Below are positions 44,927 through 53,153 of a DNA stretch of 64,000 bases, one piece after another. This DNA is from Flavobacteriaceae bacterium. GTDB lineage: Bacteria; Bacteroidota; Bacteroidia; Flavobacteriales; Flavobacteriaceae. Both the position numbers and the translations under genes were made by a program. A model generated the notes under the pieces. It searched no databases. It had not been told where the DNA came from and worked only from the letters and a program-made list of their open reading frames with translations. The number at the start of each line of letters is the position of its first letter. The stretch's first letter is position 1. The stretch spans positions 62,001 through 126,000 of the forward strand of contig CP031964.1 in NCBI GenBank assembly GCA_003443635.1, written 5' to 3'.

Positions 44927-46069
44927 TTGAATACTAAAAGCTATTTACGTTGGATACTTATCTTGGCTTCTTTTGCTATTATCTCCTTAATTCTTTGGAA
45001 TACCTATTCGTTTTTTCAATATTTTAAAGCTGAAGAACGAACAAAAATGGAAGTTTGGTCTTCAGCTCAAAGTGAACTTTCTAGAAACCTAGATTTAGAT
45101 GCTGAACTTGAGTTACCATTAAAAATACTCTCAAGTAACAGCAATACCCCCATGATCTATATACTTGAACAAGATGGAAGTATTGATTATAACAATATAG
45201 ATCCCGAAAAAGCTAAAGATTCATTATACTTACAAAAATTAATTTCTAGATTTAAAAAAGAAAACCCTCCACTTAAGGTAGAATTTGAAAATGATTTTGT
45301 TGGAACAATTTATTACGGCAATTCTCCGCTATTAGTTAAATTAAAATATTATCCATTAGCTTTATTACTCATTATTATTTTATTTGGAGCCGTTGTATTT
45401 TTCTTTTATAGAAGTTCTAAAGTAGCTACTCAAAATAAATTATGGTCAGGAATGGCAAAAGAAACAGCTCATCAAATTGGCACACCATTGTCTTCTTTAG
45501 TAGGCTGGACAGAACTTTTAAGGACCGAAAATGTTAATCCTAATTATATTCTAGAAATTGAAAAAGATATTGATAGATTACTCATTATAACTGAGCGTTT
45601 TAGTAAAATTGGATCTGTCCCTACTCTAGAGAAAAGTGATATTATAATAGAGACTATTGAATCTTATGAGTATTTAAAGGCACGTTTTTCTAAACTTATT
45701 GAATTTAAAATGAACACACCTCAACCACCTTTATATGCAAACTTAAATAGGCAGCTATACAGTTGGACTATTGAAAATTTGGTTAAAAACGCTATAGATG
45801 CTATGAAAGGTAAAGGGGTTTTAACACTTGATATTTCTCAAATAAAAGATGAAGTATTTATTAGTATTTCTGATACTGGAAAAGGATTAGAAAAAAATAA
45901 ATTTAAAAAGATATTTGAACCTGGTTATACTAGTAAAAAAAGAGGTTGGGGGTTAGGCTTATCTCTTGCTAAACGAATAATAGAAGATTATCACCAAGGA
46001 AAAATCAAGGTAACCTCATCACAAATAAACAAAGGAACTACCATACAAATTGCGCTAAAAACACTATAG
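44927..46069 (+). CDS. Sensor histidine kinase with one extracytoplasmic loop
   Basis: A 380-residue kinase with membrane helices at about 8-28 and 145-165, framing a loop of about 115 residues as sensor. The phosphorylation motif is atypical: AKETAHQIGTPLSSLVGW with H182, the HQIxTPL form. HATPase blocks: NLVKNAIDAM, DTGKGL, KRGWGLGLSLAKRI. The start is TTG at 44927. No adjacent response regulator is present. The 3' end overlaps the convergent HIT gene by 6 bases. Confidence 0.88.
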   Translation: MNTKSYLRWILILASFAIISLILWNTYSFFQYFKAEERTKMEVWSSAQSELSRNLDLDAELELPLKILSSNSNTPMIYILEQDGSIDYNNIDPEKAKDSLYLQKLISRFKKENPPLKVEFENDFVGTIYYGNSPLLVKLKYYPLALLLIIILFGAVVFFFYRSSKVATQNKLWSGMAKETAHQIGTPLSSLVGWTELLRTENVNPNYILEIEKDIDRLLIITERFSKIGSVPTLEKSDIIIETIESYEYLKARFSKLIEFKMNTPQPPLYANLNRQLYSWTIENLVKNAIDAMKGKGVLTLDISQIKDEVFISISDTGKGLEKNKFKKIFEPGYTSKKRGWGLGLSLAKRIIEDYHQGKIKVTSSQINKGTTIQIALKTL

Positions 46070-46453
46070 GTAAGATTGAATTTCTGTGGCAGTCTTTTGA
46101 AATTCTTCAGGAGTTAATGCTGTTTTATTTATGAATCTAGCATCTTCCATTGAGTGTAATGGGATTAAATGCACATGAACATGGGGTACTTCTAATCCAA
46201 TTACAGAAATTCCTATACGTTTGCAAGGAATGGCTTTTTCAATAGCTAGAGCTACTTTTCTTGAAAAACGCATCAACTCAATATATATTTCTTCATCTAG
46301 GTCAAAAATCTTATTCACTTCTTTTTTAGGTATACAAAGTGTATGTCCTTTTGCATTAGGATTGACATCCAAAAAAGCTAAAAAGTCATCCGTTTCTGCA
46401 ATTTTATAACAAGGAATCTCTCCATTAACAATTTTTGTGAAAATTGAAGCCAT
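46064..46453 (-). CDS. HIT-family nucleotide hydrolase
   Basis: A 129-residue histidine triad protein; HVHVHLIPL near residue 95-103 carries the catalytic triad. Opening SIFTKIVNGEIPCYKI is typical of the HinT branch, which hydrolyses AMP-lysine or similar phosphoramidates. It is 19 bases downstream of greA on the same strand, a conserved Bacteroidota arrangement. Confidence 0.94.
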   Translation of the reverse strand: MASIFTKIVNGEIPCYKIAETDDFLAFLDVNPNAKGHTLCIPKKEVNKIFDLDEEIYIELMRFSRKVALAIEKAIPCKRIGISVIGLEVPHVHVHLIPLHSMEDARFINKTALTPEEFQKTATEIQSYL

Positions 46454-46472
46454 ATATTATTTTATAATAGTT

Positions 46473-46946
46473 CTATCTAGAAATCTCAATAATATCGAAT
46501 TTCATTATTCCTGTTGGCACTTTTATCTCTGCTACTTCTCCAACAGATTTCCCTAATAAACCTTTCCCAATAGGAGAATTAACAGATATTTTCCCCGCTG
46601 CTAAATTAGCTTCTCCATCAGCTACCAAAGTGTATATCATTTCCATTCCGTTGGTCTGGTTTTTTATTTTCACTTTTGATAATACCAATACTTTAGAATC
46701 ATCTAATTGAGATTCATCAATCAATCGAGCTCCTGCTAAAGCGTCTTCTAATTTAGATATCCTCATCTCAAGCATACCTTGAGCTTCTTTAGCAGCGTCA
46801 TATTCGGCATTCTCACTTAAATCTCCTTTATCTCTTGCTTCTGCTATAGCCTTAGATGCTTTTACTCGCTCTATATCTTTTAATTGCTTTAACTCGTCTC
46901 TTAATTTTTTTAATCCCTCAGGTGTATAGTAAGATACTTTACTCAT
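46473..46946 (-). CDS. greA: Transcription elongation factor GreA
   Basis: A 157-residue factor that rescues backtracked RNA polymerase by stimulating transcript cleavage. The N-terminal coiled coil holds the tip acidic residues in SENAEYDAAKEAQ (typical D/E pair); the C-terminal FKBP-like domain ends with PIGKGLLGKSVGEVAEIKVPTGIMKFDIIEI. The leader is unusual, carrying two hairpins right after a TATATTTGC promoter. HIT follows in the same transcript. Confidence 0.96.
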   Translation of the reverse strand: MSKVSYYTPEGLKKLRDELKQLKDIERVKASKAIAEARDKGDLSENAEYDAAKEAQGMLEMRISKLEDALAGARLIDESQLDDSKVLVLSKVKIKNQTNGMEMIYTLVADGEANLAAGKISVNSPIGKGLLGKSVGEVAEIKVPTGIMKFDIIEISR

Positions 46947-46973
46947 AACTTCATCGTTTAATTTAAATAAAAG

Positions 46974-46994
46974 ATTCCGAAACTAGTTCGGAAT
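46974..46994 (-). other. Second hairpin in the greA leader
   Basis: ATTCCGAA-CTAGT-TTCGGAAT (minus-strand reading) is a perfect 8-bp stem with a 5-base loop immediately downstream of the T-run of the first hairpin. It could compete with or stabilise the leader. Confidence 0.55.
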
Positions 46995-47019
46995 AAAAAA
47001 ATCCCGTTCGCACGAGATT
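46995..47019 (-). terminator. Terminator-like hairpin in the greA leader
   Basis: On the minus strand AATCTCGT (47019-47012), loop GCGA, ACGGGATT (47007-47000) pair across 8 bp with one G-T, followed by T residues down to 46995. The hairpin begins almost at the predicted transcription start, so the transcript would open with it. Confidence 0.55.
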
Positions 47020-47024
47020 GTATA

Positions 47025-47033
47025 GCAAATATA
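47025..47033 (-). promoter_or_regulatory. Promoter -7 box of greA
   Basis: TATATTTGC on the minus strand, 78 bases before the greA ATG. The leader hairpins begin about 6 bases downstream. Confidence 0.65.
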
Positions 47034-47180
47034 CAAAATTATTAGCTTAAAGTGCTTTTTGTTGTAAATTGTGATCGGAAACAAATCATATAAAATAAAC
47101 TATAATATATAGATTATCAAAAATTTAAAATAACAAAAAGCTAAAATTATTAAACTCCATAAAAATCAAATTATACATAA

Positions 47181-47609
47181 ATGAAACACTTTTTTTTAAC
47201 TGCTCTTATTAGTTTATTAATTTTTTCTTGTAGTGGTAGCGATGATGTAGATCCAAATTGCAATTTTCTTATTAACGCAGGCTTTAGTACTAGTATAAAT
47301 TTAAATTTACCACAGTTTAGTCAACTTCAATTTGCCAGTAATTCTGTATTTATTCCTAATGTTGGAAATCAAGGTGTTATTGTTACCAATATTGGAAGTG
47401 GTTTTTTTGCATGGGACGCTAGCGACCCTAATCATGAATTGAGATCATGTTCGAGGTTATCTATTTCTGGTTTAGAGGGTACTTGTGGTTGTGAAGAAGC
47501 TAATACTTATAGTTTAGTAAACGGGCAACCTCTTGATGCAGATCTACCTTGTGGTTTATTAAATTACAGAGTACAGCAAGAAGGAAGTACTTTATTTATT
47601 TCAAACTAA
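47181..47609 (+). CDS. Small Rieske-like lipoprotein (function unknown)
   Basis: A 142-residue predicted lipoprotein (MKHFFLTALISLLIFSC, lipid-accepting Cys17, then GSDDVDPN spacing). The mature part is rich in beta-strands with segments FAWDASDPNHELRSCSRLSI and GTCGCEEANTYSLVNGQPL, similar to flavobacterial proteins with a Rieske-like or ferredoxin-like core. The usual CPxxH-type cluster ligands are not complete, so metal binding is doubtful. It lies convergent to the TonB receptor gene. Confidence 0.7.
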   Translation: MKHFFLTALISLLIFSCSGSDDVDPNCNFLINAGFSTSINLNLPQFSQLQFASNSVFIPNVGNQGVIVTNIGSGFFAWDASDPNHELRSCSRLSISGLEGTCGCEEANTYSLVNGQPLDADLPCGLLNYRVQQEGSTLFISN

Positions 47610-47651
47610 AAATAATAAACATTTTATAGCATTTTATTTTAATGTCCATTT

Positions 47652-49832
47652 TTAAAACTTAATTGTAGCTCCTAACAAGAAATTTATTCCTGCTTGAGGA
47701 TAAAACCCTGTTCCGTCAATAGTAGTTTGCCCACCAGATTGATTAGGTACATCAAAACTGAAGAAAAAACCATTGTTTTCATAAGTTTCGTCAAAGATAT
47801 TATTCACCTGCCCAGTTAAAATAATTGATTTAAATATAGAAAATCCACTAAAGACATATTGCACATTTAAATCATTAGTAAAATAACTATCTAATTTAGA
47901 GCTTTCAGCATCAATGTTTGCTAAATATTGTTCGCTTACAAATTTTGAAAAGAATGTAAAATTTAAATTGTCTGTTGGCTCATAGGTCAACGCATTACCA
48001 GCAACAAAATCTGGAGAGAATGAAATATTTGTTGTTCCTAAATTAACTAATTGCCCATCTCTTTGTGCCACAAAGTCTTTATTTTTATTTGTACTTAATG
48101 CTGCATTGGGTCTTATAGTAAATTTATCATTAACTCGAATTATTGCATCAACCTCTATACCTAACCTATAACTATTTCCACTGTTTTGACGAATAGGGAA
48201 TCCTACTTGATCGAGTTCACCTGTTAGTACTAATTGATTAGTAAAATCTAAATAATATATGTTTGTATTTAATTTAAAGCGTCTCTTATTTAAACGCCAT
48301 CCTAATTCAAAATCATTTAAACTTTCTGGTTCTGGATTTCCATTTTCAAAATCTACTCTTGCAGGCTCACGATTAGAACGCGCATACGAAAAATATAAAC
48401 TATTATTATCGTTTGCTTTAAATGTAATCCCAGCTTTAGGGTTGAAAAATGTATAATTTTCATTTACATCCAGTGGAACACTTCCAAATAATAATCCATC
48501 TGCTTTATAATCTATATTTCTAATTTGTGCATCTGCATAAAATGAAAATTGATTGTCGATCTTGTAAGTTGCTTTAGCGTATAAATTAAAATCTTTTTTA
48601 TCACTATTATTATCAAAAAATCGAGTAGGAAGTGTTGGTAATGGCGCAAGATCTGAGAATATAATTTCTCCAAATTGTTCACCATCATAGCGATTCCAGC
48701 CACCTCCAAAAATTGCGTTTAATCTATTCTTTTTGTAATTTATATTAAAAATTGTACCATAAAAATCACTATTTAAGTGTGATCGAGTCACTAAATCAGA
48801 GACTTCAATTGTTTGTCCTCCTGATTGAAATGAAGGTAATCTGTAAAATGCTAATGATGCTTCATCTATATATTGTTCAAAAAAACCTCTCCCATAAGTA
48901 TAATGAAAAGATATATTTCCTGTCCAATTTGGATTAAATCTATGTGTAAGGTGTAGTTGATAATGATCTTGCTTATAGTTATCTGTTTGATCTTCATAAA
49001 ACTGTTGGTTTCCATTACGATCAAAAAATAATCCTTCTGCATTGAAACGTCTGTCTGTAGTCAAAGTTGCAGCATCAACACCCGCAAATGATAAACCTGT
49101 AATCTCTTCTCCACCAAAAATTAAAGCTTTAATAAGTGTTTTATCATTTTTATAAACACCACTTAAAAAATAAGAGCTTAAATCTGAAAACGCTCTATCT
49201 ATATATCCATCTGACTCTATTCTTGATAAGCGCCCAGAAAATGCAAAATGATCATTTAAAAGGCCAGTTCCTAACTTAACTGTATGTTTCCTAGTATTAA
49301 AACTCCCAAAAGAGTTTGCAATTTCAGCAAATGGTTTTTCAGAAAGATTATCGGTTAAAACATTAATACTAGCTCCAAAAGCTCCGGCTCCATTTGTAGA
49401 TGTTCCTACCCCACGCTGCACTTGAATATTCTCTACAGAAGATGCAAAATCTTGAAGGTTTACCCAGAATACAGTTTGACTATCTGCATCGTTATAAGGA
49501 ATTCCGTTAAGTGTGACATTGATTCTAGAATTATCGGCTCCACGAATACGGATATCAGTATACCCAATTCCTGTTCCATCAAATGTAGTAGATACAACAG
49601 ATGGTAAAGAATTTAATAACACAGGTATGTCCTGCCCTAAATTTATTTTTTCTATTTGTTTTTTACCGATTTCTGAATAGGTAATCGGAGAATTTGTATT
49701 CACTCGAGATGACTTTACAATAACTTCTTCTAATTTCTCTACTTTGGTTGAGTCTTTCTGTGTTTTTTGTTGTTGTGCTCCAACACTCATTGATAATATT
49801 AAGAATGGTATAAAAAGAAATAAATTTTTCAT
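47652..49832 (-). CDS. TonB-dependent outer-membrane receptor, predicted thiamine-related transporter
   Basis: A 726-residue outer-membrane receptor. Signal peptide MKNLFLFIPFLILSMSVGAQ; then a plug domain at about 45-155 (VVSTTFDGTGIGYTDIRIRGADNSRINVTLNGIPYNDADSQTVFWVNLQDF) and a 22-strand beta-barrel ending with ...GATIKF. No carbohydrate-binding N-terminal domain (SusC type) is present. A TPP riboswitch in its leader makes thiamine or a thiamine precursor the likely substrate, as proposed for Bacteroidota OMR1 receptors (Rodionov and co-workers). The upstream genes pnuC and thiamine-binding protein support this. Repression by TPP is inferred from the riboswitch. Confidence 0.93.
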   Translation of the reverse strand: MKNLFLFIPFLILSMSVGAQQQKTQKDSTKVEKLEEVIVKSSRVNTNSPITYSEIGKKQIEKINLGQDIPVLLNSLPSVVSTTFDGTGIGYTDIRIRGADNSRINVTLNGIPYNDADSQTVFWVNLQDFASSVENIQVQRGVGTSTNGAGAFGASINVLTDNLSEKPFAEIANSFGSFNTRKHTVKLGTGLLNDHFAFSGRLSRIESDGYIDRAFSDLSSYFLSGVYKNDKTLIKALIFGGEEITGLSFAGVDAATLTTDRRFNAEGLFFDRNGNQQFYEDQTDNYKQDHYQLHLTHRFNPNWTGNISFHYTYGRGFFEQYIDEASLAFYRLPSFQSGGQTIEVSDLVTRSHLNSDFYGTIFNINYKKNRLNAIFGGGWNRYDGEQFGEIIFSDLAPLPTLPTRFFDNNSDKKDFNLYAKATYKIDNQFSFYADAQIRNIDYKADGLLFGSVPLDVNENYTFFNPKAGITFKANDNNSLYFSYARSNREPARVDFENGNPEPESLNDFELGWRLNKRRFKLNTNIYYLDFTNQLVLTGELDQVGFPIRQNSGNSYRLGIEVDAIIRVNDKFTIRPNAALSTNKNKDFVAQRDGQLVNLGTTNISFSPDFVAGNALTYEPTDNLNFTFFSKFVSEQYLANIDAESSKLDSYFTNDLNVQYVFSGFSIFKSIILTGQVNNIFDETYENNGFFFSFDVPNQSGGQTTIDGTGFYPQAGINFLLGATIKF

Positions 49833-49900
49833 CGCGATTAATAATTTAATCGAATAAAAAGAGGTAATTATTCTTTTAGTATTTTAAGCTTTTATTTTTT

Positions 49901-49978
49901 GTTTCCTAAACAGCATTATCTGTTCTAGGTTCAATGGGTGTGATCTCAGCCATTATTAATAGCACCCCTTTTGAGAAC
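49901..49978 (-). ncRNA. TPP riboswitch (THI element)
   Basis: Read on the minus strand, the conserved blocks appear in order: GGGGTGC, GGCTGAGATCACACCC, GAACCT, ACAGATAATGCTGT and TAGGAAAC. They match the thiamine-pyrophosphate aptamer: CUGAGA core, ACCC, GAACCUG and AUAAUGC(C). The outer stem P1 can form from GTTCTC (49978-49973) and GGAAAC (49906-49901) with one mismatch. It ends 68 bases before the TonB receptor ATG. No clear terminator stem lies between, so control may be translational or by a weak stem. Confidence 0.93.
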
Positions 49979-49981
49979 GCT

Positions 49982-49990
49982 GCAAAGATA
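49982..49990 (-). promoter_or_regulatory. Promoter -7 box driving the TPP riboswitch
   Basis: TATCTTTGC on the minus strand, directly before the aptamer. The predicted start is about 49976, so the RNA opens with the P1 stem of the riboswitch. Confidence 0.7.
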
Positions 49991-50037
49991 GTTTAGATTT
50001 TTATTTAAAAATATGTTAACTCATTTTTAAATTATAT

Positions 50038-50442
50038 TTATTCCAAATTCGGTTTCTTTCTATTTGCTTTTTTATCTGATTGGAATCGTTTATTTTTTAT
50101 ACGCTTTTTTATAATTGCTCTTGGTATTTTGGTAGGGAATCTTTTTTTTTGAATAATTAACCCTTGTCTTATAATTTCTAAAAAACGTTTTTTTACAAGT
50201 TCTTTATTTTTATGTTGACTACGAGATTCATCGCACTGTAAAATAAGTATATGTTCTTTTGTTAATCTTGTTTTTAAAGTTTTTAGTAATTGTTGTTTTT
50301 CTTCTTTAGAAAAGGCTAATGACTCAGATAAATTAAACTGTAGTTCTATTTTTGAAGATACTTTATTTACGTGCTGACCTCCGCTTCCTGAACTCCGAAT
50401 AGCCTTAAATTTTAATTCTGATATTAATAATTCAGCATCCAC
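50038..50442 (-). CDS. arfB: Alternative ribosome-rescue factor ArfB (peptidyl-tRNA hydrolase)
   Basis: A 134-residue class I release-factor-like protein. GGQ (21-23) in RSSGSGGQHVNKVSSKIELQFNL catalyses hydrolysis of peptidyl-tRNA in stalled ribosomes. The C-terminal basic tail (KKRIKNKRFQSDKKANRKK) is of the kind that enters the mRNA channel in ArfB/YaeJ. No codon-recognition domain is present. It follows DUF4301 by one base and may be cotranscribed. Confidence 0.93.
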   Translation of the reverse strand: MDAELLISELKFKAIRSSGSGGQHVNKVSSKIELQFNLSESLAFSKEEKQQLLKTLKTRLTKEHILILQCDESRSQHKNKELVKKRFLEIIRQGLIIQKKRFPTKIPRAIIKKRIKNKRFQSDKKANRKKPNLE

Positions 50443-50443
50443 A

Positions 50444-51994
50444 TTAAGAGATTTGATGAGCAGGTTTTAATAAATCGTTTACTGTTTTTACAGGGTTAAA
50501 AGTAAGTAATGGTACTTCTACAAAAACAGTATTCCAATTTGCCATAGCTCCATTCCACAACCCGGGAAGTTCGAGAGCTTTTATATTCTTTCCTGTTTTT
50601 GTTTTCATCGTAATGAAAGCTGTTTTAGAATCTACAAATTTTGTTAAATCAAATGTTTTTCCTTTACAGTCTTTAATCCCACAAACAAGGTCTACTGGGT
50701 TAAAATGTGTTGCATTCTTAAAAATATTTTTTTGAAGTTTATTTTTTTTATCAACTTGAGCAGATTCTACAATCTGAAGCGAAGCTGTACCCATTTCGTC
50801 TTTTACCCAAAAAGGACCACCACCAGGTTCTCCTTCATTTTTAACCATTCCGCAAACACGTATAGGTCGATTCAGTTTTTCTTTTAAATACTCTACTTGA
50901 TATTTAGCAGAATATTTTTCGAACTCTGAACTAATTGATACATTTAACTGATTTGATAAAAATTCTGCAATCTCTATAAGTTCACTTTCTGATACATCAC
51001 TTTCCAATTGATTTAAAAACTGAAATGCTTTTGCTTGTATATCTAATAAAATTCCACCAAGTATCTTTTTATACCTAGCCACTTTATTTTTATATTTAGA
51101 AACTACTACATTATCTATATTTTTAATAAAAATAATGTCTGCATCTAAATCGTTTAAATTCTCTATTAAAGCGCCATGACCAGAAGGTCTAAATAACAAT
51201 TTACCATTACTATCTCTAAAAAACTTATTATCTGATGTAACTGCTATAGTTTCTGTCACTTCTTTTTGATAAGAAAATGACACATCATACTCAGTGTTTG
51301 TGCGTTCTTCTACATCTTCCTCTATGTGTCTAAATTCTTCATCAAATTTATGTTTATATTTTTCAGAAATTGTAAAATGTAAGCTAGCTTTATTATTTGG
51401 AGATGCATATAATGCCGCTTCAAATAAATGCTCTTCAAACGCTGTACAAACTGTGTTTTTATATTTATGAAATGGTAATAATCCTTTAGGAGAAAAGCTA
51501 TAATTTAACCGATCTTCTTTAAGTATTGTTCTTACAAATTCTAAACGACGTTGATCTTCTGATAAATCATTAAAATTATCTATTACTCTGTGTAATTTAA
51601 AAACTACTTCTTCAAAAAATGGCAATTTCTCTAATCCTACAAAGAACACAGATAACTCATTAGCTCTATGTTTATTTATATAAGAGTTTATGCTTTCTTT
51701 TTTAGAATCATAGCTTTCTAAGAATTCAAATAAAAATTTGAACATTCTTGTAGCTGCACCCGAAGCAGGAACAAATTTTACAACCTTTTTTTCTGAGCAC
51801 TTACCATCAAATAAAGCTCTATAATATTCTTTTTCAGTTTCTTTTAAGCTTATAATACCATTATCAATAGTAGCAGCTTCTTTTAAGTTTATATATGGGA
51901 CTCCTGTTCTGAAAAGTTCTATTTGAGATTCAACTTTTTTAACTGTTAACCCTTTACTTTCTATTTGTTGTATATCTTCTTTTGTAAACTTCAA
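50444..51994 (-). CDS. DUF4301 protein
   Basis: A 516-residue cytosolic protein of the uncharacterised Bacteroidota family DUF4301. Recognisable blocks: FVPASGAATRMFKFLFEFL (resembling the nucleotide-sugar pyrophosphorylase glycine-rich loop, PASGAATRM), LLFRPSGHGALIENLNDLDADIIFIKNIDNVV, and VCGMVKNEGEPGGGPFWVKD. The loop and the D-I-I-F-I-K-N-I-D-N segment suggest a nucleotidyltransferase fold. Substrate unknown. Its start overlaps the NadR-like gene by 4 bases, so it belongs to that operon. Confidence 0.8.
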   Translation of the reverse strand: MKFTKEDIQQIESKGLTVKKVESQIELFRTGVPYINLKEAATIDNGIISLKETEKEYYRALFDGKCSEKKVVKFVPASGAATRMFKFLFEFLESYDSKKESINSYINKHRANELSVFFVGLEKLPFFEEVVFKLHRVIDNFNDLSEDQRRLEFVRTILKEDRLNYSFSPKGLLPFHKYKNTVCTAFEEHLFEAALYASPNNKASLHFTISEKYKHKFDEEFRHIEEDVEERTNTEYDVSFSYQKEVTETIAVTSDNKFFRDSNGKLLFRPSGHGALIENLNDLDADIIFIKNIDNVVVSKYKNKVARYKKILGGILLDIQAKAFQFLNQLESDVSESELIEIAEFLSNQLNVSISSEFEKYSAKYQVEYLKEKLNRPIRVCGMVKNEGEPGGGPFWVKDEMGTASLQIVESAQVDKKNKLQKNIFKNATHFNPVDLVCGIKDCKGKTFDLTKFVDSKTAFITMKTKTGKNIKALELPGLWNGAMANWNTVFVEVPLLTFNPVKTVNDLLKPAHQIS

Positions 51995-52560
51995 GTCTTA
52001 AGTTTTATTAGGTCATTAATATGTTTTATAGCTTTTTTAAATCGCTCTTCTTTATTTCCTTTAAGTAAAATATATGGTTTATTATATTTTATAAGTGTAG
52101 ATTCAAAAGCTTTAAACATTTGATCTCTTTCATTTGGTTTATCACGTAAATCGTCTACTTCCCAAGGCGTATCAATATAGGTTAAAAAATATAAATTGTA
52201 AGTATTTTCTATAGCATATTTGCTCAAGATTTTATCACATTTTTCAGTATAATATACTTCAGAATAAACTTTGGTTTCTAATAAGTTGGTATCACATATA
52301 AGTATTTTATTTGCATCTTGAACTAGTTTATTCTCTAATTTCATCTGACCAATAGCAATAGGCAGTAAATCTTTTGGTTCACAAATTTTTTGTTCTAAAT
52401 TCCATTTATTTTGGAGGTATTCTCGTGCATATTCAGGTACCCAATTTGTATTGTAGTATTCTGCTAATTGTTTAGAAAGTGTTGTTTTACCAGTAGATTC
52501 TGGTCCAAACAATACAATTTTTAGGCAATTTGAAGGCTGCTGTTTAAGTTTTTCTTCCAC
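51991..52560 (-). CDS. NadR-like P-loop ATPase/kinase (AAA_28)
   Basis: A 189-residue kinase-like protein with P-loop GPESTGKTT (19-27), then EYAREYL and ILICDTNLLETKVYSEVYY, as in the ribosylnicotinamide kinase domain of NadR. NadR itself has an extra nucleotidyltransferase domain, which is absent here. The start appears to be GTG at 52560, 40 bases inside pnuC. Next to PnuC it could phosphorylate the imported nucleoside and so trap it. In a thiamine context the substrate might be thiamine; nicotinamide riboside is the alternative. Confidence 0.82.
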   Translation of the reverse strand: MEEKLKQQPSNCLKIVLFGPESTGKTTLSKQLAEYYNTNWVPEYAREYLQNKWNLEQKICEPKDLLPIAIGQMKLENKLVQDANKILICDTNLLETKVYSEVYYTEKCDKILSKYAIENTYNLYFLTYIDTPWEVDDLRDKPNERDQMFKAFESTLIKYNKPYILLKGNKEERFKKAIKHINDLIKLKT

Positions 52561-53153
52561 GCTAAATATCCCATTATTGAAATAACAATAAATATAAGGT
52601 ATAACAAACTACTTAATGTATAGCCTTTAATGAAATATAAGGGTACACTAATAATGTTTCCTACCAATAAATACAGCCAATTTTCGACTTTACGTTTAGC
52701 TAACATCCACATACCTCCAAAAAAGATCATAGTAGTTAAAGTATCAACATAAGCCGTCCAACTTGTCCATTTCTCAAAAAAGTTATAAATCATAACTACT
52801 CCTACTAAAGATATTAATCCTATTAATACTGCAATACTATGATCTTTTTTAGAAGCTTTTGAAATAGGTGTGTAACTTTCTGGCGATATTTTACGTGTCC
52901 ATATATACCATCCATAAATACTCATTATAAAATAATAGCTTTGAATAATCATGTCTCCTAACAATGTCCATTGCCAAAGTAAATACACGAAAATCATGGT
53001 GCTAATAATACCTGTTGGATATACCCAAATACTATTCCGCCAAGAGCATAATGCTGAGGTTATTCCAAATAAAACAGCAATAGTTTCCATAACAATTTGA
53101 TAAGTCTCATATTCTGCGTATTGACTAAAAAGAAAATCAAAAACTTGGTTCAT
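52521..53153 (-). CDS. pnuC: PnuC-family vitamin/nucleoside transporter
   Basis: A 210-residue membrane protein with seven or so helices and aromatic-rich loops (WRNSIWVYPTGIISTMIFVYLLWQWTLLGDM, IYGWYIWTRK, WLYLLVGNIISVPLYFIKG). The family mediates facilitated uptake of nicotinamide riboside (PnuC) or thiamine (PnuT), with the substrate trapped by phosphorylation. ATG 53153 is preferred over TTG 53177. It overlaps the thiamine-binding gene by 17 bases and the NadR-like gene by 40 bases, so all three are tightly coupled. The neighbours favour thiamine. Confidence 0.88.
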   Translation of the reverse strand: MNQVFDFLFSQYAEYETYQIVMETIAVLFGITSALCSWRNSIWVYPTGIISTMIFVYLLWQWTLLGDMIIQSYYFIMSIYGWYIWTRKISPESYTPISKASKKDHSIAVLIGLISLVGVVMIYNFFEKWTSWTAYVDTLTTMIFFGGMWMLAKRKVENWLYLLVGNIISVPLYFIKGYTLSSLLYLIFIVISIMGYLAWKKNLNSSLQIA

